A DNA stretch of 64,000 nucleotides from Tsukamurella sp. PLM1 (lineage in GTDB: Bacteria; Actinomycetota; Actinomycetes; Mycobacteriales; Mycobacteriaceae). The notes beneath the pieces are model-generated. The model made no database searches, was not told where the DNA came from, and was given only the letters and a program-made list of their open reading frames with translations. The position numbers were made by a program, and so were the translations under genes. This document shows, piece by piece, positions 58,183 through 64,000 of the stretch (the stretch's first letter is position 1; every line of letters begins with the position of its first letter). The DNA lies in contig NZ_AP025688.1 in NCBI RefSeq assembly GCF_023168325.1, positions 3,100,001 through 3,164,000 of the forward strand, given 5' to 3'.

Positions 58183-59097
58183 ATGACCGCGATACTCGAG
58201 CCCACCACCACCAGCGAGATCACCGTGACCGAGCTGGGCGAGCACATCGGCGCGATCGTGCACGGGGTCCGGCTGGGCGGCGACCTCGACGACGCGACCG
58301 CCGACCGGGTGCTGGACCTGCTGGCCGAGCACGAGGTGATCTTCTTCCGCGACCAGCACCACCTCGACGACGCCGGCCAGCACGCCCTCGCGCGGCGCCT
58401 GGGCGTACCCACCGCCCCGCACCCGACGGTGCGCTCGGACTCGGACCTGCTCCCGATCGAGGGCGCGGCCAACAGCTGGCACACCGACGTGTCGTTCGTC
58501 GACCGCGTGCCGAAGGCGTCGATCCTGCGGCCCGTCGTACTGCCGCCGCACGGTGGGAACACCGTGTGGGCGTCGACCACCCGCGCCTACGACCGGCTAC
58601 CGGAGCCGCTCAAGGCGCTCGCCGAGAACCTGCGCGCGATCCACACGAACGACTACGACTACGCCGGGCACAACGCCACCTACCAGCGTGCCGAGTACCA
58701 CGAGGAGTTCATCCGCATCCTGTTCGAGGCCGAGCATCCGGTGGTGCGGGTCCACCCCGAAACGGGACGCCGCTCCCTACTGCTGGGCCACTTCGTGAAG
58801 TCGTTCGCCGGCCTGAGCACGCAGGACTCGGCGCCGATCCTCGCGCTGCTGCAGCGTCGGATCGAGAACCCGGACAACACCGTCCGCTGGGCGTGGCGGC
58901 CGGGCGACGTGGCGATCTGGGACAATCGTTCCACGCAGCACTTCGGCGTCAACGACTACGGCGATCACCCGCGAGTGCTGCGCCGCGTGACCCTGGCGGG
59001 CGACCTGCCCGTCGGCGTCGACGGCCGGGAGGGCGTGGCGCTCAAGGGCGATGCCTCCGACTACTCGCCCGTGACCCCGGCGCGCTCGCGAGACTGA
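58183..59097 (+). CDS. TauD/TfdA-family Fe(II)/2-oxoglutarate dioxygenase
   Basis: 304-residue dioxygenase like taurine or alkylsulfate dioxygenases. The iron facial triad is His and Asp in SWHTDVSF (residues about 98-105) and the distal His in STQHFGVND (about 250). The 2-oxoglutarate Arg is in [13 protein letters not shown], and the [13 protein letters not shown] segment is typical. ATG 58183 has GAGGAAGG upstream. The 3' end overlaps the convergent lipase-like gene by 37 bases. The substrate is unknown; sulfur-scavenging genes are not adjacent. Confidence 0.93.
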   Translation: MTAILEPTTTSEITVTELGEHIGAIVHGVRLGGDLDDATADRVLDLLAEHEVIFFRDQHHLDDAGQHALARRLGVPTAPHPTVRSDSDLLPIEGAANSWHTDVSFVDRVPKASILRPVVLPPHGGNTVWASTTRAYDRLPEPLKALAENLRAIHTNDYDYAGHNATYQRAEYHEEFIRILFEAEHPVVRVHPETGRRSLLLGHFVKSFAGLSTQDSAPILALLQRRIENPDNTVRWAWRPGDVAIWDNRSTQHFGVNDYGDHPRVLRRVTLAGDLPVGVDGREGVALKGDASDYSPVTPARSRD

Positions 59098-60347
59098 TCC
59101 AGCCAGCCCAGGATCCGCTCGTAGACGGCGTCCGAGCGGAGCAGGGTGAAGTGATGGGCTCCGCCGAGGTGCATCCCGCCCTCCTCCGCGAAGCCGACTC
59201 GGCGCGCCGTTCCGCGCCCGGCGGCGCTCGCGGGCAGGACGAGCCCGTCACCCAGGAGCCGGCCCAGCGGATGCCGGGCGTCGCGGGTGAACGTGGCCGT
59301 GACGAAGTAGTGGTCGGCGCCCGGGTGCAACGGCACCTCCGCCGCGGCCGCCCGTCCCAGCGCGTCCGCGTCGCGCCCGCGCCAGTCCCCGTCCACGAGG
59401 GAGCCGCCGCGCAGGGTCCGGATCCCCGCGCTGCGGCGCCGCAGCAGCCGCCCGAACGGCGCGGTCTCCGGCACGCGCACGAGCGCGGCACTGCCGTAGT
59501 GCGCGGCCTGTTCCAGCGGGGCTCCCAGGTGCGGGGTGCCCAGGCTGACGGTGGCCGTGACCGCGCCCGGCCACGCCATCGCGCGCTCCACCGCCTGATG
59601 CGCCGCGCTGCGGGCCACCAGCCCGCCCATCGAGTGCCCGATGAGGGTGAGGTCGGTGACGGGGACCGGCCACACCGCGGCGAGCCGCTCGAGCAGCTCG
59701 GCCACGTCCCGGCCGGTGTCGCTGATGTGCCGGCCGCTGTTGTACCGCACGTACACCGGTGTGGCGCCAAGGTCCACCGCGAGTCGCACGCCGTAGTCGT
59801 CGGCCTCCAGTCCGCCCGCGCCCCACGCGTACTCGGTCTCGGTGAGCCCGTGCAGGAGCACGACGACCCGGCCGGTCGCACCGTCGAACACGTCGGCCGA
59901 ATCCAGCCGGCCGGGCGGAACCGGCCCCTCGCCCACGTGGACGACGGCACCGTCGACCCGGACGGTGACCGGGTCCGCGGCCAGCGGCGAGCCCTGGTCC
60001 TCGAGGTCGTCTCCGATCAGCCCGAGGACCGCGCCGATCAGGGCGGCCCCGCGGGGCGTCTCCGACGGTGGCCGGTCCCCGGGCCAGTCCGCACCGACCG
60101 ACGCGACCCGCCCGACGGTCTGTGCGACGGTGCCGATCGTCGCGTAGACCCCGTCGGTGATGCCGTCGTGCAGGGCCTGCACCGGCAGCGCGAGCGGCCC
60201 GACACCGTGGCCGACGCACCGGAACACCCGGTCGGAGATCGCCCGGTGCACGCGATGCACCCCACCGGCGGTCCCCGCTATCTCGCTACAGCCCAGCTCA
60301 GCGAGAGCACGGACCTCTGCGCGACGGCGCTCCTCGACTGCATTCAT
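59061..60347 (-). CDS. Lipase-like alpha/beta hydrolase
   Basis: 428-residue hydrolase of the PGAP1/triacylglycerol-lipase type. The oxyanion strand is VVVLLHGLTETEYAW (residues about 160-174), nucleophile elbow LIGHSMGGLVARSA, then SLGTPHLGAPLEQAA; the catalytic His is probably in LGGAHHFTLL near the C-terminus. The first 130 residues are a family-specific helical region with no recognised domain. A 24-bp near-palindrome covers the promoter, so a repressor probably controls it. No signal peptide is seen. Confidence 0.85.
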   Translation of the reverse strand: MNAVEERRRAEVRALAELGCSEIAGTAGGVHRVHRAISDRVFRCVGHGVGPLALPVQALHDGITDGVYATIGTVAQTVGRVASVGADWPGDRPPSETPRGAALIGAVLGLIGDDLEDQGSPLAADPVTVRVDGAVVHVGEGPVPPGRLDSADVFDGATGRVVVLLHGLTETEYAWGAGGLEADDYGVRLAVDLGATPVYVRYNSGRHISDTGRDVAELLERLAAVWPVPVTDLTLIGHSMGGLVARSAAHQAVERAMAWPGAVTATVSLGTPHLGAPLEQAAHYGSAALVRVPETAPFGRLLRRRSAGIRTLRGGSLVDGDWRGRDADALGRAAAAEVPLHPGADHYFVTATFTRDARHPLGRLLGDGLVLPASAAGRGTARRVGFAEEGGMHLGGAHHFTLLRSDAVYERILGWLDQSRERAGVTGE

Positions 60348-60352
60348 GAAGT

Positions 60353-60376
60353 TTGAGTGTACGCATGTGCACTCAA
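60353..60376. promoter_or_regulatory. Operator-like inverted repeat TTGAGTG-N10-CACTCAA
   Basis: 7-bp perfect outer arms plus two inner pairs (9 of 12). It overlaps the minus-strand -10 TACACT (60356-60361), 8 bases before ATG 60347. Confidence 0.6.
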
Positions 60377-60392
60377 GCTGTCCAGCTGCAGG

Positions 60393-61697
60393 TCAGGCGC
60401 AGCAGACCCAACCCGCGGCGACCCACTCGGCGGTGGGCATGCAGTTGCGGCCGTCGAGCAGCACCGGATTCCGCACGACGGCGCCGACCACGGCGGGGTC
60501 CAGCTCGCGGAACTGCGTCCACTCGGTGAGCACCAGCACCACGTCGGCGCCCTCGCAGGCCTCGAGCGCGGTGGTGGCGTAGTCCAGCGTGGGGAACACC
60601 CGGCGCGAGTTGTCCATCGCCTCGGGGTCGTAGACCGTCACGGCCGCGCCCTGCAGCTGGATCTGGCCGGCGATGTTCAGGGCCGGCGAGTCGCGCACGT
60701 CGTCCGAATCGGGCTTGAAGGCGGCGCCGAGCACCGCGACCTTCGCACCCAGCAGGGACCCGCCGCACGCCTCCCGGGCCAGGTCCACCATGCGGGTGCG
60801 GCGGCTCATGTTGATCGCATCCACCTCGCGCAGCAGGCCGTGCATGTGGCCGGCGCCCAGCTCGCCCGAGCGGGCCATGAAGGCGCGGATGTCCTTGGGC
60901 AGGCAGCCGCCGCCGAAGCCGATGCCGGCACCGAGGAACTTGCGGCCGATGCGGGAGTCCACGCCGATCGCGTCGGCGAGCGCCACCACGTCGGCGCCCG
61001 CCGCCTCGCACACCTCCGCGACCGCGTTGATGAACGAGATCTTGGTAGCCAGGAAGGCGTTCGCGGAGATCTTCACCAGCTCCGCGGTCGCGGTGTCGGT
61101 GATGAAGAACGAGGTGTCCCGGGCGAGGATCTCCGCGTACAGCTCGCGGGCGGCCTCCTCGGCGCGGCCGCCGGGTTCGACGCCGATCACGAGGCGATCG
61201 GGCTCGAGGGTGTCCTTGACGGCGTGGCCCTCGCGCAGGAACTCGGGGTTCCAGGCGAATTCGACGGTGACGCCGGCCGGCGTCAGCTCGGCGGCGCGGG
61301 CGCGCAGCAGGTCGGTGGTGCCGACGGGCACCGTCGACTTGCCCAGGATCACGGCGTCGCGCCGCAGGTGCGGCACGAGCGAATCGACCACGGAGTTCAC
61401 GTACGTGAGGTCGGCGGCGAACTCGCCCTTGCGCTGCGGGGTGCCCACCGCGATGAAGTGCACGTCGCCGAACGCCCCGGCCTCCTCGTACGAGTCCGTG
61501 AAGCGCAGCCGGCCCGCCTCGATGTTCCGCTTGAGCACGGCGGGGAGCCCCGGCTCGTGGAACGGCACCTTGCCCTCGGAGAGCGCCGCGATCTTGCCGA
61601 GGTCGACGTCGACGCCGAGCACCTCGTGGCCCAGCTCCGCCATGCACGCCGCATGCGTGGCTCCCAGGTAGCCCGTACCCAGCACTGTGATCTTCAT
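60393..61697 (-). CDS. ugd: UDP-glucose 6-dehydrogenase
   Basis: Oxidises UDP-glucose to UDP-glucuronate for envelope polysaccharides. 434 residues. NAD motif GTGYLGATHAA (residues about 7-17), VGTPQRKGE, KSTVPVGTTD, the catalytic Cys in GIGFGGGCLPKDIRAF, and the C-terminal UDP-binding LGAAFKPDSDDVRDSPAL. ATG 61697 follows a TATTTT -10 box by 6 bases. The gene is complete. It is separated from the lipase-like gene by 45 bases that include the operator. Confidence 0.96.
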   Translation of the reverse strand: MKITVLGTGYLGATHAACMAELGHEVLGVDVDLGKIAALSEGKVPFHEPGLPAVLKRNIEAGRLRFTDSYEEAGAFGDVHFIAVGTPQRKGEFAADLTYVNSVVDSLVPHLRRDAVILGKSTVPVGTTDLLRARAAELTPAGVTVEFAWNPEFLREGHAVKDTLEPDRLVIGVEPGGRAEEAARELYAEILARDTSFFITDTATAELVKISANAFLATKISFINAVAEVCEAAGADVVALADAIGVDSRIGRKFLGAGIGFGGGCLPKDIRAFMARSGELGAGHMHGLLREVDAINMSRRTRMVDLAREACGGSLLGAKVAVLGAAFKPDSDDVRDSPALNIAGQIQLQGAAVTVYDPEAMDNSRRVFPTLDYATTALEACEGADVVLVLTEWTQFRELDPAVVGAVVRNPVLLDGRNCMPTAEWVAAGWVCCA

Positions 61698-61703
61698 GTG
61701 CCG

Positions 61704-61709
61704 AAAATA
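61704..61709 (-). promoter_or_regulatory. -10 box for ugd
   Basis: TATTTT on the minus strand, 6 bases before ATG 61697; leaderless start. Confidence 0.55.
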
Positions 61710-61836
61710 GGTCGGCGCCGGCGCGACACGGAAGGGCCGCGCGCCCGAATTGGGCAAGGGTTACGCGGAGATTCACGAGCGCGCCCGCCGTGAACCCCCG
61801 CGTTCGCCTCGTCGTGGCCCCGGGTTCGCCTCGGCG

Positions 61837-62829
61837 TTACTGGGCCGGAGTGGCGGGATCGTCAGCCTCGGGCGCCGCGACGCCGGGCGACGGCGCACCG
61901 TCGTACGAGGCGGAACCGCGCCTGGACTCCCGACCCTCACGGCCCTTGAGGATGCGCTTGGGCAGGCGGTTGACGAGGTCGCTCATCGGATTCACGGCGG
62001 CGGTCATCAGGGCGACGGCCTCGTTGAGCTCGGCCACGACGTCCGGCAGTTGTGAGACGGCGTCCAGCGTGCCGCCCGGTGCGATGGCCCGCTCGATGGC
62101 TCCCTCCTGGCCCAGCAACTGGTCGACGAGGCCACCGGGCGCGATGGCGCGGTCGATCACACCGTCGGGCTCGGTGAGCTTGTCGATCAAGCCGTCCTGG
62201 CCGGTCAGCTTGTCGAGCACACCGTCCTTGGCGGCCAGCTTGTCGAGCACACCGCCCTTCTCGGTGAGCTTGTCCAGCACGCCGTCCTTGGACATGAGCT
62301 TCTCGAGCACGCCGTCCGGCGCGGTGAGCTTGTCGATCACGCCGCCCTCGGAGGTCAGCCGCTCGAGCACGCCCTCGGACTCGGTGATCTGATCGACGAC
62401 GCCGCCGGGGCGGGTCAGCCGGTCCAGCGGGCCGCCCTCCTCGGTGAGCCGCGTGACCGGGCTGTCCTCCTTGGTGGCCTGGTCCAACAGGCCGCCGGGT
62501 GCCGTGAGCTTCTCCAGCATGCCGCCGGGCTCGGTCAGCCGGTCCACCACGCCGCCCTGCTTGAGCACGCGGTCGAGCGGCCCGCCGCGCGAGAGGATGA
62601 TGCCGACGGGGCGGTCGGGCTCGAGCAGGGCGGCGAGCCGCTGCAGCAGCTGCATCGGCGTGGCGGAGGACATACCCGCCTCCACGTGCAGCGCGTTGCT
62701 CACCTCCGAGTCCACGTTCTGCACGGCGAATCGAGTGACGGCCACGCCGCCCTCGATCGCCGAAATCGCGGCGTCAGCGGTCGAGAACGCGACGCGCAGC
62801 GGCGTGGTGACGATGCCCTTGAGGTCCAT
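61837..62829 (-). CDS. Decapeptide-repeat protein of unknown function (330 aa)
   Basis: From ATG 62829 the first 80 residues form a helical domain (MDLKGIVTTPLRVAFSTAD ... LLQRLAALLEPDRP). Residues about 81-260 are 18 tandem 10-residue repeats in uninterrupted register, consensus GVLDKLTxPG with D/E at position 4, K/R/Q at 5 and G/D at 10. The tail contains ELNEAVALMTAAVNPMSDLVNRLPKRIL, in parts, then a disordered end. No signal peptide. I do not recognise the family. The regular spacing suggests a solenoid or extended amphipathic structure. It is cotranscribed with nothing obvious. Confidence 0.8.
   Translation of the reverse strand: MDLKGIVTTPLRVAFSTADAAISAIEGGVAVTRFAVQNVDSEVSNALHVEAGMSSATPMQLLQRLAALLEPDRPVGIILSRGGPLDRVLKQGGVVDRLTEPGGMLEKLTAPGGLLDQATKEDSPVTRLTEEGGPLDRLTRPGGVVDQITESEGVLERLTSEGGVIDKLTAPDGVLEKLMSKDGVLDKLTEKGGVLDKLAAKDGVLDKLTGQDGLIDKLTEPDGVIDRAIAPGGLVDQLLGQEGAIERAIAPGGTLDAVSQLPDVVAELNEAVALMTAAVNPMSDLVNRLPKRILKGREGRESRRGSASYDGAPSPGVAAPEADDPATPAQ
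62050..62589 (-). repeat. 30-bp tandem coding repeats (18 copies)
   Basis: DNA encoding the decapeptide array. Third positions and codons differ between copies, but the 30-base period is exact, with blocks such as GAGCTTGTC and AGCACACCGTC recurring on the plus strand. Not a CRISPR array: there are no unique spacers. Confidence 0.85.
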
Positions 62830-62928
62830 AGCCGCCCATCGTAGGCGGCGGAGTGAGAGGATCAGAGCCGAATCCACTCATTGAGCGACGGTTGGGGCGG
62901 GCCGCGAACCCGGACGTGTCGGAGAAAG

Positions 62929-62958
62929 TTGACACGTCGGAGATCTCCGACATATCCT
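62929..62958 (+). promoter_or_regulatory. arsR promoter with a palindromic operator in the spacer
   Basis: TTGACA (62929-62934), 18-base spacer, TATCCT (62953-62958), then GTG 62966 after 7 bases. GTCGGAGATCTCCGAC (62936-62951), a perfect 16-bp palindrome, fills the spacer; a third GTCGGAG half-site lies at 62918-62924. Confidence 0.78.
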
Positions 62959-62965
62959 CGACGGC

Positions 62966-63289
62966 GTGACCACCGAGACGGAGAACACCGATCGCGTCTT
63001 CCTCGCGCTCGCCAATCCTGTTCGCCGCGAACTGCTCCGGATACTCGCCGCGGGTCCGCTCGCCGCGGGCGAGCTCAGCGAGCGGTTCACCCTGAGCCGC
63101 CCCGCCGTGGCGGAGCACCTCAAGGTGTTGCGCGATGCGGGGCTCGTCGCCGACTCCCCGGCCGGCCGTCGCCGGATCTACCGGCTCACGGCCGAACCTC
63201 TGGCCGACCTCGGCGAGTGGTTGCACCCGTTCGAGAAGTTCTGGCGCGCACGACTGTCCGCGCTCGCCGTGGTCGCAGAGGAGTTGTGA
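62966..63289 (+). CDS. ArsR-family regulator (SRPBCC-linked type)
   Basis: 107-residue winged-helix repressor: LANPVRRELLRILAAGPLAAGELSERF (in parts), recognition helix LSRPAVAEHLKVLRDAGLV, wing GRRRIYRLTAEPL. It has no Cys, so metal sensing by the classical ArsR site is excluded. Regulators of this subgroup are regularly followed by an AHSA1/SRPBCC gene, as here; the stop TGA directly abuts the next ATG. A palindrome in its own promoter points to autoregulation. Confidence 0.9.
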   Translation: MTTETENTDRVFLALANPVRRELLRILAAGPLAAGELSERFTLSRPAVAEHLKVLRDAGLVADSPAGRRRIYRLTAEPLADLGEWLHPFEKFWRARLSALAVVAEEL

Positions 63290-63680
63290 ATGGCCGTCAT
63301 CACCCTGGATCAGTTCGTCGCCGCGCCGCCCGCCACCGTGTGGCGGGCGCTCACGGAACCCGAGCTGGTGGCCCGCTGGTGGGCCGCGGGCGACATCGGG
63401 CCCGGGGTGGGCCACGAGTTCACCCTGGACATGCCGGGATTCGGCCCGCAGCCGTGCCGTGTCCTCGAATCGACAGCCCCGGAACGCTTCGTCTACACCT
63501 TCACGACCGAGTGGACGCTGGCCTGGACGTTGCGCGCCGAAGGGCGCGGCACGCGTCTTCCTGGAGCACAGCGGGTTCGATCTGGACGACAAGCGCATGG
63601 CAGCCGCCTTCGACCGCATGAGCCCGGGCTGGCGCGACGTGGTCCTGCCACGCCTCGCGGACACCGCCGCCGGGCTCTGA
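63290..63680 (+). CDS. SRPBCC (AHSA1-like) domain protein (frameshifted)
   Basis: Helix-grip-fold protein of the AHSA1/CalC group that binds hydrophobic ligands. It begins MAVITLDQFVAAPPATVWRALTEPELVARWW (in parts), the usual START-like opening, followed by GVGHEFTLDMPGFGPQPCRVLE. Two bases are lost at 63551-63557 (CGCG to CG). The real C-terminus is VFLEHSGFDLDD ... GWRDVVLPRLADTAAGL, ending at 63680. About 131 residues. Coexpressed with the ArsR regulator. The ligand is unknown. Confidence 0.85.
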
Positions 63681-63696
63681 CTTCGCACGGATCTGC

Positions 63697-63702
63697 CATG
63701 AT
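63697..63702 (+). promoter_or_regulatory. -10 box for the last gene
   Basis: CATGAT, 6 bases before GTG 63709; supports a leaderless start. Confidence 0.4.
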
Positions 63703-63708
63703 CGGCTC

Positions 63709-64000
63709 GTGACCGAGCGCACCGTCCTCGCCGACCCCGTCAACGCCGCCCTCTCGGGCCCGCACGCGCGGTTCCGGCTGTCCGCGGGCAGGATCCAGCG
63801 GTACCACCCGGACGTCTCCGTGTTCTACGGACACCCGCGCGAGCTCACCGGCGAGGATTACGCCGACGTCGCCCGCCTGGCCGGCGCGGACCGGATCGTG
63901 CTGCTGCGCGACCGCGCGACGCCGCTCCCCGCGGGGTGGACCGTGGTCGAGACGATCGGCCTCGTGCAGTACGACGGCAGCACGGTGGAGACCGCGCCCG
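63709..64000 (+). CDS. Probable GNAT-family N-acetyltransferase (partial)
   Basis: Open frame from GTG 63709 to the window edge, 97 codons. It starts VTERTVLADPVNAALSGPHA and continues RFRLSAGRIQRYHPDVSVFYGHP, then RIVLLRDRATPLPAGWTVVETIGLVQY. This resembles the N-terminal half of actinobacterial FR47-like acetyltransferases. The acetyl-CoA motif would lie beyond the window, so the family call is tentative. No frameshift is seen in the visible part. Confidence 0.5.
   Translation, partial: MTERTVLADPVNAALSGPHARFRLSAGRIQRYHPDVSVFYGHPRELTGEDYADVARLAGADRIVLLRDRATPLPAGWTVVETIGLVQYDGSTVETAP

Noticed and set aside
62050-62589. 30-bp periodic repeats resembling a CRISPR array
   Set aside because: Repeats abut without unique spacers and encode a continuous decapeptide array in frame.

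Overview
The window is about 70% G+C, gene-dense, and clearly from a mycolic-acid actinobacterium (order Mycobacteriales). The gene order is largely collinear with M. tuberculosis Rv3026c-Rv3057c: PlsC/N-acyltransferase, etfA-etfB, the methylglucose-lipopolysaccharide genes (Rv3030-Rv3032, Rv3034c, Rv3037c), echA, Nudix, ABC ATPase, serB2, ctaD, fecB, nrdF, nrdHIE, FMN reductase, TetR, SDR. A Tsukamurella- or Gordonia-like genus fits, but I cannot fix the genus from sequence alone. Most starts lie 6-8 bases after a TANNNT-type -10 box, so leaderless transcripts are common, as expected in this order.

Layout. 1-5.1 kb: lipid acyltransferases, a Nudix hydrolase, a DUF1576 membrane protein and an MpaB-type oxygenase. 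5.2-10.1 kb: TetR/HXXEE pair, a Tat-exported multicopper oxidase, and a two-component pair whose kinase and regulator genes are convergent. 10.2-12 kb: electron-transfer flavoprotein. 12.2-19.5 kb: methyltransferase, GH57 and GT4 genes of methylglucose lipopolysaccharide synthesis, with GNAT, Uma2, hexapeptide acyltransferase and beta-propeller lipoprotein genes. 19.6-24.2 kb: thioesterase, methionine aminopeptidase, TetR-controlled esterase, aminotransferase. 24.2-32.3 kb: two methyltransferases, enoyl-CoA hydratase, Nudix, ABC ATPase, divergent glgX, serB. 32.3-39.1 kb: ctaD, fecB-like lipoprotein, AurF-type diiron oxygenase, ferredoxin-ferredoxin reductase fusion, stand-alone LigD polymerase domain.

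39.1-52.4 kb is the ribonucleotide reductase locus, split by a 9-kb accessory segment. nrdF and nrdHIE both carry tandem NrdR boxes 32 bp apart. Between them lie a mycothiol-dependent enzyme, TrmH methyltransferase, LON-domain protein, a 28-residue Cys-rich ORF, a CBS protein, an iron-regulated siderophore-binding lipoprotein, a Rieske oxygenase, a natural CYP153 P450-reductase-ferredoxin fusion, and a CIRCE-controlled Hsp20. The fusion and the Rieske oxygenase overlap by 4 bases. This is the most interesting system in the window, because one reductase arm could feed two oxygenases. 52.4-64 kb: FMN reductase, TetR, SDR, an amidase-like protein without zinc ligands, COG0523 GTPase, TrhO, TauD-family dioxygenase, lipase-like hydrolase, UDP-glucose dehydrogenase, a protein built of 18 decapeptide repeats, and an ArsR/SRPBCC pair.

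Caution: at least 24 single- or double-base losses break about 17 genes, always in G/C runs or CG repeats. No insertions are seen, so these look like sequence errors. Affected genes are annotated as single genes across the breaks. No tRNA, rRNA, CRISPR array or insertion sequence was found.
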